A stretch of 64,000 nt of DNA from Sphingomonas sp. IC081 (GTDB lineage: Bacteria > Pseudomonadota > Alphaproteobacteria > Sphingomonadales > Sphingomonadaceae): contig NZ_CP029762.1 in NCBI RefSeq assembly GCF_006874585.1, forward strand, positions 733,422 to 797,421, written 5' to 3'. A program made the translations under genes and the position numbers. The notes beneath the pieces are model-generated. The model had not been told where the DNA came from and made no database searches. It saw only the letters and a program-made list of their open reading frames with translations. Below, piece by piece: positions 50,867-60,154 of the stretch (position 1 is its first letter; each line of letters opens with the position of its first letter).

Positions 50867-51005
50867 CGCCGTAATCGACGGAACAGAGGGCCTGCACGGC
50901 CTTTCGCACCGGGGGAGCTCGAAAGGGGCGGCGCAGCGCATGGCGGCGCTTCGGGATGACGCTGTCCCGGTGATCATTGCATTCACGAAGGGAAGCGTAA
51001 TTCCG

Positions 51006-51512
51006 ATGCGTCACGCCAAGTTTGCATTGCTGACCGGCGCGCTTGTCGCCCCTGTCACCCCGCTCGCCAGCCCAGCGTCCGCCGCCAGTGTCACCGTCAC
51101 CTTGCCGCGCGTGCCTGTCGCCGAATACAAGAAGCCCTATGTCGCAGGCTGGCTGGAGCCGGTGGGCGGCAATGGCCAGATCCGCTCGGTCTTTGTGTGG
51201 TACGAGGTAGCCAAGCGCGGCGGCAACGAGGCGGGCACCAAGTGGCTCACCGACCTGCGTTCGTGGTGGCGCAAGGGCGGACGCTCGATGCGCCTTCCCG
51301 CCGACGGCATCAGCGGCGCGACGCGCAGCCCCGGAACGTACACCATTCCGCTGCCCAAGGACCTCGCCCCCGGCAATTACGTATTCAACGTCGAGGCTGC
51401 GCGCGAACACGGCGGGCGCGAACTCGTCTCGGTGCCGATCACCGTACCCAAGAGCGGCGGCCGGGCCAGCGGCAAGACCGAACTGGGCGCCGTCACCGTC
51501 TCCACCCGCTGA
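51006..51512 (+). CDS. DUF2271 family exported protein
   Basis: A 168-aa protein from ATG 51006 with a Sec signal (MRHAKFALLTGALVAPVTPLASPASA) and the DUF2271 domain (VTVTLPRVPVAEYKKPYVAGWLEPVGGNGQIRSVFVWYE, then LPKDLAPGNYVFNVEAAREHGGRELVSVPITVP). The frame is open to 50940, but the signal peptide starts at 51006 with AAGGGAAG upstream. In related bacteria DUF2271 genes travel with DUF4198, PepSY and FAD:protein FMN transferase genes in a putative periplasmic iron-reducing complex. Only DUF4198 is adjacent here. Confidence 0.8.
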   Translation: MRHAKFALLTGALVAPVTPLASPASAASVTVTLPRVPVAEYKKPYVAGWLEPVGGNGQIRSVFVWYEVAKRGGNEAGTKWLTDLRSWWRKGGRSMRLPADGISGATRSPGTYTIPLPKDLAPGNYVFNVEAAREHGGRELVSVPITVPKSGGRASGKTELGAVTVSTR

Positions 51513-51525
51513 GGAAGCCAGGACC

Positions 51526-52461
51526 ATGATTTCGCCCCTTCGCCGCTGGCGCCGATCCGCCGCCCTGCTCGCAGGCCCCATGCTCGCCGCAATTGGCGCG
51601 CCTTCCGCGCAGGCGGACAGCCCGTTCATCCTGCCTTCGACCACCAGCCTCGCCGGAACCAGCGGCGTGGTAACCTTCGACGCCGCCGGATCGGACCACG
51701 TCTTCTCGATGGACCACCGACCGATCCAGCTCGCCTCGATCACCGCCACCCGTCCCGATGGCACGCCCGCCGAGCCCTACAACGCGGTCCAGGGGCGGTT
51801 CCGCTCGGTGTTTGACCTCAAGATCGACCAGGAAGGTACCTGGAAGATTTCGAGCGGCCAGACGCAGGTGAGCGGCACCTTCATGCTGGACGGCGTGGAG
51901 CGCCGCGTCGGCGGCCGCGGTGGTCCGCCGCGCCCGGCTGGCGCCCCTGAAGGAATGGCCGGCCCCGGCGGTCCGGGAGGCCCCGGTGGCCCAGGGGGCC
52001 CCGGCGGCGAACGCCGCCTGCCGCCGGTTGCGCTGCAGGACATCCCCGCCAACGCGACCGACATCCACCTGACAGAGAACATCTCCAAGACCGAAACCTT
52101 CGTCACGGCGGGCGCACCGACGGACACGGTGTTCAAGCCCACCGGCACCGGACTGGAATTCGTCCCGATCACCCACCCCAACTCGGTGGCGGCGGGCGAA
52201 GTGGCGCAGTTCCGCTTCCTGATCGACGGCAAGCCGGCGGCCGGGGTCAAGGTCACCGTCATCGCCGGCGGTGTGCGCTACCGTGAAGAGACGGGTGAAA
52301 CCGAACTCACCACCGGCGCCGACGGCGTCGTGACGATCAACTGGCCAAGCGCCGGGCTGTACTGGATCAGCGCCGAGGCCCAGGACAAGCGCCCGAGCGA
52401 CAAGCGCGCGGAGGCCCGCAAGATGTCCTATGCCGCCACGCTGGAAGTGATGACGCCGTAA
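51526..52461 (+). CDS. DUF4198 family exported protein with Gly-Pro-Gly repeats
   Basis: A 311-aa protein with a Sec-type signal (residues about 1-31, ending AQA). An Ig-like beta domain follows (SPFILPSTTSLAGTSGVVTFDAAGSDHVF), then a low-complexity segment at residues about 125-165 with five GGP units in a row, then a second domain (GTGLEFVPITHPNSVAAGEVAQFRFLIDGKPAAGVKVTVIAGG) that is the DUF4198 core. Relatives are periplasmic proteins linked to metal uptake. It lies 13 bp after the DUF2271 gene and is followed by a strong terminator. The GGP tract is unusual for the family and may be a flexible or collagen-like spacer. Confidence 0.8.
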   Translation: MISPLRRWRRSAALLAGPMLAAIGAPSAQADSPFILPSTTSLAGTSGVVTFDAAGSDHVFSMDHRPIQLASITATRPDGTPAEPYNAVQGRFRSVFDLKIDQEGTWKISSGQTQVSGTFMLDGVERRVGGRGGPPRPAGAPEGMAGPGGPGGPGGPGGPGGERRLPPVALQDIPANATDIHLTENISKTETFVTAGAPTDTVFKPTGTGLEFVPITHPNSVAAGEVAQFRFLIDGKPAAGVKVTVIAGGVRYREETGETELTTGADGVVTINWPSAGLYWISAEAQDKRPSDKRAEARKMSYAATLEVMTP

Positions 52462-52496
52462 ATCCGGCCGACATCCGCCGCCCGGAAGGCGAGAAC

Positions 52497-52538
52497 GGCC
52501 GGCAGACGAGGTCCCGATCGAGACCTCGTCTGCCGGCC
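52497..52538 (+). terminator. Strong intrinsic terminator
   Basis: A perfect 17-bp stem, 52497-52513 with 52522-52538 (GGCCGGCAGACGAGGTC and its complement), closes an eight-base loop and is followed by TTCTTC. It ends the DUF2271/DUF4198 operon. The remaining gap to 52800 shows no gene. Confidence 0.85.
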
Positions 52539-52800
52539 TTCTTCGTGCGTGCCCCTTGCGCAGACATCATGGCGTTGCCCGCGCAACGCACGTGACGAAG
52601 CCGCAGCAAACCGGCTATAGCGCTCAGGCCTTTGGAAAAGACATCATTGTGACCGGACGGGAAACAATACCTTGAAAAACATCAGGCAAGACGCCGTCTA
52701 GCACACCGCCGCGAGACGTAAAATCCCTTGAAAATCTCATAATCCACGGGCAATCTTACAGGAATCTGCGCATTACCATGTTTCCCTGGGGAAATATTCT

Positions 52801-52817
52801 GTATCTCCAAGGGATAC
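52801..52817. promoter_or_regulatory. Putative LysR box
   Basis: GTATC (52801-52805) and GATAC (52813-52817) form an inverted repeat 42 bp upstream of the LysR start. A second near-palindrome (TTTCCCTGGGGAAA, about 52781) precedes it. Likely autoregulation; inferred from position. Confidence 0.4.
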
Positions 52818-52858
52818 AATCAAGGCAATGGCAACAACCGCACAGGGAATGACGCCGG

Positions 52859-53779
52859 ATGGATCTCGAGGACTTGCGCAGCTTCGCGATGGTGGTCCGT
52901 CACGGTGGATTTTCGGCGGCGGAGCGCGTCACCGGCGACGCGCGCGGCAAGCTGTCGAAACGGGTGGCGAAGCTGGAACGCGATCTTGGCGCACGCCTGC
53001 TCGAACGCTCCACCCGCAGCGTGCGCGTCACCGATGTCGGGCTCGAAGTCTACCGCCAGTGCGAGATCATCGAGGAAGGGCTCGCCGCCACGCGCGCAGT
53101 GGCCCAGCGCTCGCGCGAGGATGTCAGCGGGCTACTGCGCATCGCCTGCCCGCCCGGACTGTCCCGCTTCCTCGGGGCCGAGGGCCTGGCCTCGTTCCTC
53201 ACCCGCTATCCGCAAGTGCGGGTCGACATGCACCTCACCAGCCGCCGGGTGGACATCATCGGCGAAGGCTATGACATCGCCTTGCGGGTCGAACTGGAAA
53301 AGGAAACCGACCTGTCGCTGACGATGCGCCAGCTAGGCCGCGGCCAGCGCATCCTGGTGGCAAGCCCGCGCTTCCTCGCCGATCTCACCGCACCGGTCTC
53401 GATCAACATGCTGGCAAAGATGCCCACCCTCTCCGTCGGCGAACATGCCGAGCAGCACCGCTGGGAGCTGGTCGACGACGAGGGCGAGCAGCGGCGCATC
53501 CTCCATCATCCGCGCCTTTGCAGCAACGATTCCAGCATCGTGCGTGACGCCGCGCTCGAAGGCCTTGGCGTCGCCCTGCTGCACGAACGCGCCTGCCGGC
53601 AGGACGTTGCTGCCGGCCGCCTCGAACGGGTCCTGCCGCAATGGCACACTGCCGCCGCCGTGCTGCACATGGTCTTCGCCACGCGCCTCGGCATGTCGGC
53701 GGCGCTGCGCGCCTTCATCGACCATTATGCCGATCAGCCGTTCTTCACGCTGGAAGCCCCGCCGCTCGCAACCCGTTGA
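52859..53779 (+). CDS. LysR-family regulator
   Basis: A 306-aa CrgA/DsdC-type regulator (HTH: LEDLRSFAMVVRHGGFSAAERVTGDARGKLSKRVAKLERDLGARLLERSTRSVRVTD). The usual SQSxVS recognition helix is replaced by GDARGKLSKRV. The effector domain starts GLLRIACPPGLSRFLG. It has no divergent partner; the nearest gene, jetC, converges on it 16 bp away. Its targets are not apparent from the neighbourhood. Confidence 0.86.
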   Translation: MDLEDLRSFAMVVRHGGFSAAERVTGDARGKLSKRVAKLERDLGARLLERSTRSVRVTDVGLEVYRQCEIIEEGLAATRAVAQRSREDVSGLLRIACPPGLSRFLGAEGLASFLTRYPQVRVDMHLTSRRVDIIGEGYDIALRVELEKETDLSLTMRQLGRGQRILVASPRFLADLTAPVSINMLAKMPTLSVGEHAEQHRWELVDDEGEQRRILHHPRLCSNDSSIVRDAALEGLGVALLHERACRQDVAAGRLERVLPQWHTAAAVLHMVFATRLGMSAALRAFIDHYADQPFFTLEAPPLATR

Positions 53780-53795
53780 AGGGTGCGGCCTCGGA

Positions 53796-56700
53796 TCACG
53801 TCACGACTTGCGGCTCCGCATTTCGAACGTCACCCGTTTCGGCCCGGTCCTCCTCGAAGCGCTGCTTGAACAGGTCGAACGGCTCGTTTGCCGGGTTGGC
53901 CTCCCGGAACTTGGTACGCCCCTCGTCCTTGAGATAGTCGGCGTAAAGCATCGTCGTGGTGCCGACGCGGCGTACGGAAAGCACCGTGTCCATCTGCTCC
54001 ATGAACACGCCCAGCTTCTCGATCGGCGCGCAGGCGAAGACCTGGAGGTTGAACTCGCGCAGCAGCGCCAGGCATGAATTGACGTTACCGCCGTCGAGCG
54101 CGTTGAACGCCTCGTCGAACAGGATGATGCCAAGGCCAAGGTTGTCGCGATTGTCCTCGGTGGAATGGCACACGCTCGACATCGCGCAGGCCATGGCGAT
54201 GTAGAACGGCACCTGCTTCTCGCCGCCCGAACCACTGCCCTGCCGCTTGGCATAGTCCGAAGTCACGCGCTGGCCGTCGAGCGTCGTCGTCACCAGTTCG
54301 AATTGCAGATAGTTGCGATAGTCGCTGATCTGCTCGACGTTCTCGCCCTCGTCGATCATGCGCTTGATGCGCTCGACGCCCTTCATCAGGCTGGGTTCGA
54401 GACCCGACGTGGCGCCGCCCTCCTCGAACAGCGCGCCGACGTCGATGCTGTTGAGCTGCACCCGCCGCGCGATCTCGACGATCTCGGCATAGAAGCGGTC
54501 CGGCTTCACCTCGATGCGGTAGAGTTCGCCGTGGAACGGCCGCAGTTGCAGGCTGCGGTTGAGCGTGCGAATCTGCCGCTTGGCGCCCTCGATCCGGTCG
54601 TGCAGCTTGACCAGCATGTCGGTCTTCAGCGAGGTCTCGATCGAGGTCCGCGCTTCCTGCGCCTGATCGCGGTATTCGCTCAGCGTATTGTTGACGATGG
54701 AAGCCTGCTGGCCTTCCAGCCATGCCAGCTGCGCCTCGGGCCCGGCCTCGCGGTCGAACTGTCCGGCGATCCCGGCATCGTGGGCATAGGCATAGGCCTT
54801 TTGCGGCGCCTGTCCCAGCAGCTGGTTGACCCGCGTGCGGGCCTTGGCGGCCTGATCTTGCGCGGCGTTACGCAGGGCGGGCAGCACCTTGCCATGTTCG
54901 GCCAGCAGGAAATCGAAGTCCCTCAGCGCGGCTTCCCGCTCGGCGGCGGCAAGGACATCGCGTTCGGCAAACATCGCTTCGGCCTTGGCGAACTCGTCCC
55001 GCGCGACCGCGAGCTTTTCGGCGGCGCTGCCGACGAGGTGGCCGGAGACGCGCTGCGCCTTCTCATCGTTCTTCAGTTCCTCCTCGTATTCGGCAAGGTC
55101 CGCCCTGAGGCCGACCAGCCGCTCGCGGATCTCGACCGGGCGCTCGCCTTCGAGGGTGCGGATATTGTCGCGGATCTGGGCGACGCTTTCAGCCGTGCTC
55201 TGGCGGGCGCGTTCGAGGTCGTCGAGGCTGCGGCTTCCGGCGACATCGAGGAAACGCTGGATGTCCTCGACCAGCGCCTTCAGCGCACCTGCCTGCGCTT
55301 CGCTGCTGGCGAGCGAGCGCTCCTGCCCGGCGACCAGTTCTTCCAGCACCGGGATGTTCTTGCGGCTGGCTTCCTTGCCCAGCCGATGGACCTGCGCGGG
55401 GCGGCGGTTCTCGATCGAGCCGCCCGAGGCGAAGAGGCAATCCGGGGTGACGGCGCGGTCGTGCCGCAACAGGTCCTGCTCGGTCTCGACCCGGCGCACG
55501 GTGTTGAGGCGGCGGTTGATGAAGGCCCGCGCGTGGGGATTGTCCGTCTCGATCACGTCGGCAAGGCTGCCCGCCGTGGCGCTTTGCGTGCCCTCGCCCG
55601 TCTTCGTCGTGTTGACGATCTGGGTGCCGGGATAGTCGCGGCGCTGGCGGCGCAGCAGGGCGATGGCTTCCTGCGCCTGACGCGGCTCGACCACCAGCGC
55701 ATCGCGCGCGGCGCCCAGTAGCGTTTCGGCCGCATCAACCCAGCGCTCGTTGGTCACCTCAACCAGTTCGGCAATCGGCCTTGCGGCAATGCCGTGCGCT
55801 TCAAGATAGTCGATCAGCCGCGCCGTGGGGCCCTCGACCAGCGCACCCCCGCGGGCGAGGGTCTGCAACTGCTCGCGGTTCTCGCGGAGCTGGCCGCGCA
55901 GCGTGGCGCCGGTCCGGAGATGGCCCTCGCGCGCGTCCTGCGCTTTGGCCACATAGCGCGCCAGCGGATCGACAAGGCGGGTAACGATCTGGTCGATATC
56001 GCGCGCGGCAAGCCCGGCCTCGCCCGCAACCCGGCTGCGCAGCGCCTCCAGCGCTTCCTTCGCGCGCAGATATTCGCCCTCGCCGTACGTCAGCACCAGC
56101 CGGTCGGCGAGGCCCGCCGCGCCGCCGATGGCGGCGAAATAGGCCTGATAGTCCTTGTCCGCCTCGGCATGGGCGCGCTGGGCGATGGGCAGGTTGAGGT
56201 CGCGGAACTCGCGGATCGCCTGTTCGCGCGTGTCGTTTTCCAGCGCGCGCGAGATCTCGCGGATTTCCTCGGTCACACGGGCAATGGCCTCGCGCGTGCG
56301 GGTCAGGCGGCGGTCGGCCAGCGCCTGTTCCTCCAGCTTGCTCTCGTGCTGGATAGTGACGAGGCGCAAGTGCTCTTCCAGCCGGTCACGCTCGGCCTTG
56401 CCGGCCACCCAGCGCAGCCGGGTTTCCTCGGAAGTCTTGTCGGCCAATTCACGGTAGGCGGCAATCGCCTCGCCGACCTGCTGCTTCTGGACTTCGAGGT
56501 CCTCGATCTTCTTGAGCAGCCCGCGCCACGTCGAGACCGACTTGCGCAGCGCCTCCACATCGAGCCCGGCGGGATCGAGCAGGAATTCGCGCACGAATTC
56601 GGTGGCCGACTTCATCTCGCGGATGCGCAAGCCGTTCTTCAGCGTCTTGAGGAACTTTTCCGGGTCCGCGTGATGCCCCTTGCCGCCCAGTACCGTGAGC

Positions 56701-57251
56701 ACACGGCGGGTGAAGTGGGTGGGCCGGTGGCCAAGGTTCTCGAAGCCGGGAACCTTGCGCAGCCGCGCCGTTAGTTCGCCCCAGGGCAGGACGTAGGGCG
56801 CACCGTCCACGTCCTCCAGAAAGTCGCTGTCGCGCAGCGACTGGTCGGGGGCGATGAAGGCGCCGAGCACTTCCTCGTTCTGCTCGCCATCGACCGCGCT
56901 CATGCCGATGCCCACGGTCCAGCACTTGCCGTCGTGCTCGCGCTCGAACACCAGCGAGACGTAGCTGATGCAGTTGGAGCGCAGCGTCTCGCCCGCCACG
57001 CGGCCCAGGCAGTAGTCGAAGACCGAGCGGTTCTCGCCCACCTTGCGCGTCTGCCCGGCCGTGACATTGGCGCTGGCGTTGAGCTGGAAGTAGTTGCGGT
57101 TGTTGCCGGTCAGCACGACCTGGATCGCGTCGAGAATCGACGACTTGCCCGCGCCGTTGGGGCCGATCAGCGAGGTGCTGCCCCTCAGGTCGATCGACAG
57201 GCGTTCGAAGGTGTACCAGTTGATCAGGTTGATGCGGCTGAGCTTGATCAT
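53796..57251 (-). CDS. jetC: JetC/MksB-type SMC ATPase (Wadjet-like)
   Basis: A 1151-aa SMC-like protein. Walker A GPNGAGKS is at residues 30-37, two long coiled-coil arms surround a central hinge, and near the C-terminus come the signature RQGSGSGGEKQVPFYIAMA and Walker B LGLGIILFDEAFNALDGG. This arrangement and size match JetC/MksB relatives of MukB. In Wadjet systems JetABC forms a dimeric loop-extruding motor that recognises small circular DNA and JetD cuts it. Here jetABC overlap by four bases at each junction, but no jetD follows: a LysR gene converges 16 bp downstream. It may act in chromosome segregation or need a nuclease encoded elsewhere. Confidence 0.88.
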   Translation of the reverse strand: MIKLSRINLINWYTFERLSIDLRGSTSLIGPNGAGKSSILDAIQVVLTGNNRNYFQLNASANVTAGQTRKVGENRSVFDYCLGRVAGETLRSNCISYVSLVFEREHDGKCWTVGIGMSAVDGEQNEEVLGAFIAPDQSLRDSDFLEDVDGAPYVLPWGELTARLRKVPGFENLGHRPTHFTRRVLTVLGGKGHHADPEKFLKTLKNGLRIREMKSATEFVREFLLDPAGLDVEALRKSVSTWRGLLKKIEDLEVQKQQVGEAIAAYRELADKTSEETRLRWVAGKAERDRLEEHLRLVTIQHESKLEEQALADRRLTRTREAIARVTEEIREISRALENDTREQAIREFRDLNLPIAQRAHAEADKDYQAYFAAIGGAAGLADRLVLTYGEGEYLRAKEALEALRSRVAGEAGLAARDIDQIVTRLVDPLARYVAKAQDAREGHLRTGATLRGQLRENREQLQTLARGGALVEGPTARLIDYLEAHGIAARPIAELVEVTNERWVDAAETLLGAARDALVVEPRQAQEAIALLRRQRRDYPGTQIVNTTKTGEGTQSATAGSLADVIETDNPHARAFINRRLNTVRRVETEQDLLRHDRAVTPDCLFASGGSIENRRPAQVHRLGKEASRKNIPVLEELVAGQERSLASSEAQAGALKALVEDIQRFLDVAGSRSLDDLERARQSTAESVAQIRDNIRTLEGERPVEIRERLVGLRADLAEYEEELKNDEKAQRVSGHLVGSAAEKLAVARDEFAKAEAMFAERDVLAAAEREAALRDFDFLLAEHGKVLPALRNAAQDQAAKARTRVNQLLGQAPQKAYAYAHDAGIAGQFDREAGPEAQLAWLEGQQASIVNNTLSEYRDQAQEARTSIETSLKTDMLVKLHDRIEGAKRQIRTLNRSLQLRPFHGELYRIEVKPDRFYAEIVEIARRVQLNSIDVGALFEEGGATSGLEPSLMKGVERIKRMIDEGENVEQISDYRNYLQFELVTTTLDGQRVTSDYAKRQGSGSGGEKQVPFYIAMACAMSSVCHSTEDNRDNLGLGIILFDEAFNALDGGNVNSCLALLREFNLQVFACAPIEKLGVFMEQMDTVLSVRRVGTTTMLYADYLKDEGRTKFREANPANEPFDLFKQRFEEDRAETGDVRNAEPQVVT

Positions 57252-57946
57252 TCCGCAATCTCCTGTTCGCGCGCTTCAATCGGGGCTGCTTCTTCCGCAT
57301 GGCTCCCGGGCAATTGCCCTTGCGCCTCGGCGGCGAGCCTTGCCTGCGTCGCGGCGATCCATTCCTCGATGCGGGTCTGCCAGGCATCGCCGGTCACGCT
57401 GCGGATCGAGGGACGGATGGTGATGCCGACGCCGTTTTCCAGCGCGATCTCGTCGCCCAGATCGATGAAGCGGCGGCGGCGGAACGCGTCTAGGATCTTG
57501 CGCACGCGCGCCCATGGCGGACGCGGCCGGGCGACCCACTGGTCATAGCGCTCCATCACTTCCATCGAGGTCGTCTCGATGTGGCCGAATTCCTCCTGGC
57601 TCATCGTCAGCACGCCCTGTTCGAACGTGGCGCGCAAAGCCAGCAGCACGATCGTCTCGTCGACCGAAAGCACGGTGCGCGAAAGGCTCTCCTGCGGGCG
57701 CAGCTCGATCATCATCTCATCGGCCCGGATCACCAGATCGCGCCCGAGCGCATCGAACAGCCCGCGAAAATAGGCCGCGTGGCGCACGACGAGGTCGTAG
57801 GTGCCAGCGGCATTGTAATCGTCGCGGAACAGGCATTGCTGGGCGAGCAGGCGATCCGCCGCGCGCACCATCATCTCCTTGGAGACATCGCGGTTCTGCG
57901 GGCGTTCCAGCAGCTCTTCAAGGTCGTACAGCGTGGCGGCGGTCAT
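57248..57946 (-). CDS. jetB: JetB/MksE-like subunit (DUF4194-type)
   Basis: A 232-aa protein with winged-helix character (LYDLEELLERPQNRDVSKEMMVRAADRLLAQQCLFRDDYNAAGTYDLVVRHAAYFRGLFDALGRDLVIR). It matches the small kite-like subunit in JetABCD/MksBEF complexes by size, position and fold. Its start and stop each overlap the flanking genes by four bases. It would bridge JetA and the JetC heads. The last 30 residues are acidic and Ala-rich. Confidence 0.82.
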   Translation of the reverse strand: MTAATLYDLEELLERPQNRDVSKEMMVRAADRLLAQQCLFRDDYNAAGTYDLVVRHAAYFRGLFDALGRDLVIRADEMMIELRPQESLSRTVLSVDETIVLLALRATFEQGVLTMSQEEFGHIETTSMEVMERYDQWVARPRPPWARVRKILDAFRRRRFIDLGDEIALENGVGITIRPSIRSVTGDAWQTRIEEWIAATQARLAAEAQGQLPGSHAEEAAPIEAREQEIAE

Positions 57947-59400
57947 TGTTCTGCACTCGGGTAATCGGGGGAAATGCGTTCGATGCGGAAGGCGGAAAAG
58001 GCCGACCAGTCAGTCTCGACGACGCGGCCCGGATCGTGGACCACGCGGAAGCGCCGCAGCAGTTCCTTGTTGCCAAACATGTCGAGCTGGCGGGCGCCTT
58101 GCAGCAGCAACGCCTGCTCGGGGCTGTCGATACGGAACTGGCCCGCATCCAGCCCCTCGCGCGCGCCCAGATTGCGCTCGATGTAATCAGCGATCTTCTG
58201 CGGCGTGACCGCCAGTTGCAGCAGATAGACCTTCTGCGACTGGTCGTAGGCAATAAGCGCAGGATCGACCTCGGCCCGGCGCACCGGGCTGGGCGCCGCG
58301 ATCGGCCGCCGCATCGTCGGCGAGGCAAGGCTTTCCGGCCCCCAGTGCCGTACCGGATCGGTGAGTTCGGACGGAACCTCGACAGGCTCCTCCCAGTCGC
58401 AGGGCACGGCGGCCACATCGCGCAGCAGGTGCGTGACCCGAAGCAGGCTCGAACCATCGACCTCGTTCATGTAGCTGACGGTGCGGGCAATCCGCTGTTC
58501 GAGGCGGCTGCGGAAGGCGTCGATATCGTCGAGCCGTTCCTCCGCCGCATCGAAGATCCGCTTCACTTGCGCCAGATGCTGCCGGACCTTCGACAGCGCC
58601 GCCTCGTGGCTTCCCGCCAGCCCCTGCGCCACGTAGCCCTGCGCAAAGGCCGTCACCACGGCAGGATCATGCTCGTAGTCGGATATCATCTGGATGATCC
58701 GGTTACGGTGGCGGAACGGATTGTTGGTGGTCTTGATGACCCGGTAATCCGAGATCAGCACGTCCTCCACGAAGTGGAAGAAACTGGCCAGGATGCGCGT
58801 GGGCTGCGGGTCGGAAACAATGCGCTGCTCGTGCGCGCGCAAATTGCCGATGATCGCCGAAAGGTGCTGCTGGAACCGCCGCGCACGCAAGGCCGCGTCC
58901 GCCAGCGAGGATGCCTTGTCGAGCGGATTGTCGCCCAGCCGCTCGATCACGCTTTCGAGCGCGGCGATGGTCCCGCCGAAGTGGACCGCCTCGCCCTCCT
59001 CGATCGCGCTCAGCGTTTCGAGCAGCATCGAGACCGAGGCGTCGAGATCGACCATCTGCACATAGCCGCGCGAATGCTCGACCAGCCAGCCTGCCTGCTT
59101 CAGCCGGAGGTAGACGTTGTGCGGATTCTGGCTGGCATCGGCATTGGCGGCATCGGACGAAAAGTCCTCGGCAATGTCGGAAAGCCGGTCGATCTGGGTG
59201 GCGATGAAGGCGACAAGATCATCCTTGCGGACCTGGTCGGCGTAGTTCTCGCCGAAGAACGCGCGGTAGACCCAGAGGATCAGGCGCGCATAGTCACGCC
59301 GCGCGGGCGAGGACAGCACCCCGAAAAGGCTGGGCGGCAGGTGCCCGAACAGCGCATCCCGCTTTTCCTGCCCATTTTCTCCAGTACCGCCGCTCTGCAT
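57943..59400 (-). CDS. jetA: JetA/MksF-like kleisin subunit
   Basis: About 485 aa from ATG 59400 (the frame is open to 59445). The N-terminal winged helix region is LFGHLPPSLFGVLSSPARRDYARLILWVYRAFF, a helical middle includes HEAALSKVRQHLAQVKRIFDAAEERLDDIDAFRSRLEQRI, and a C-terminal part follows. This matches JetA-type kleisins of Wadjet systems (DUF5716-like), which close the SMC ring. It is the first gene of jetABC. The 170 bp upstream, to the nicotinamidase-like gene, carries no visible jetD or other gene. Confidence 0.8.
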   Translation of the reverse strand: MQSGGTGENGQEKRDALFGHLPPSLFGVLSSPARRDYARLILWVYRAFFGENYADQVRKDDLVAFIATQIDRLSDIAEDFSSDAANADASQNPHNVYLRLKQAGWLVEHSRGYVQMVDLDASVSMLLETLSAIEEGEAVHFGGTIAALESVIERLGDNPLDKASSLADAALRARRFQQHLSAIIGNLRAHEQRIVSDPQPTRILASFFHFVEDVLISDYRVIKTTNNPFRHRNRIIQMISDYEHDPAVVTAFAQGYVAQGLAGSHEAALSKVRQHLAQVKRIFDAAEERLDDIDAFRSRLEQRIARTVSYMNEVDGSSLLRVTHLLRDVAAVPCDWEEPVEVPSELTDPVRHWGPESLASPTMRRPIAAPSPVRRAEVDPALIAYDQSQKVYLLQLAVTPQKIADYIERNLGAREGLDAGQFRIDSPEQALLLQGARQLDMFGNKELLRRFRVVHDPGRVVETDWSAFSAFRIERISPDYPSAEQ

Positions 59401-59568
59401 CGAAATCCCATGATCGCCTCCGCGAGAATCAGCGGGTCGGCGCAAGGGGGCGGCACATAGGAGCGCGCGGCAGCCACGGCAACTGCATGGAGCAGACTGT
59501 AAACAGGGCGATCAACAGGGATGCGGCGACCCGTTCCGCACGCAACGCCACCCGGCGGATGTCCGCTC

Positions 59569-60141
59569 CTACACCACCGCCACCTCGGGGTTTTGCGCAA
59601 ACACGGCATCGACACCGCTGACGATCCCGCGCGTCAGCGCCCTTGGCACTGCAACTGCAAACCCGCGCGTGACCAGCCCCTCTACCGCCCAGCGCACGCA
59701 AAAGTCGGCGGCGACACCGACGACCGTGACGCTGTCGATCCCCGATGCCACCAAGGTCCCGAAAAACAGGTCCCGCTCTATGCGCGTGCCCTGTTCCGTC
59801 ACCAGTTCCAGGCCGGGCTCCGCCCACATGTCGAACACCCCCTTGTCGAGCGTATAGACAGGAATGCCCGCATCCACGGCGGCAATGTCGAGCACGCTCT
59901 GCCAGCCCGGCGTCGCCTTGTCGCAGTGGATCGGAAACTGCCGGGCCTCGCTGGAGGCGGCATAAGTCACCGGATCATGCGTGTCGAAGGTCAGCAGCAC
60001 GCCGGCCGTTTCCGCAGGCGTCAGCGCGGCAAGCCATTGCTGCATGGGCGCTACGATGGCCTCGGCATCCGGCACCGGCAGCGCGCCAGAGGCTTCGACA
60101 AAATCGCGCTGCATGTCGACGACGATTACGAAACTGCGCAT
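59569..60141 (-). CDS. Isochorismatase-family cysteine hydrolase, nicotinamidase-like
   Basis: A 190-aa enzyme from ATG 60141 (GAAGGA upstream; the frame is open to 60315). The triad Asp9 (VVDMQRDF), Lys100 (TLDKGVFDMW) and Cys148 (GVAADFCVRWA) is intact, and metal ligands Asp53, His55 and His72 (FDTHDP, FPIHC) match nicotinamidases. PncA converts nicotinamide to nicotinate in NAD salvage. It ends the operon that also encodes a PurA-like enzyme and a VWA protein and faces an NrtR-type regulator of NAD genes, which supports an NAD-linked role. Confidence 0.83.
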   Translation of the reverse strand: MRSFVIVVDMQRDFVEASGALPVPDAEAIVAPMQQWLAALTPAETAGVLLTFDTHDPVTYAASSEARQFPIHCDKATPGWQSVLDIAAVDAGIPVYTLDKGVFDMWAEPGLELVTEQGTRIERDLFFGTLVASGIDSVTVVGVAADFCVRWAVEGLVTRGFAVAVPRALTRGIVSGVDAVFAQNPEVAVV

Positions 60142-60154
60142 GGCGGATGGTCCT

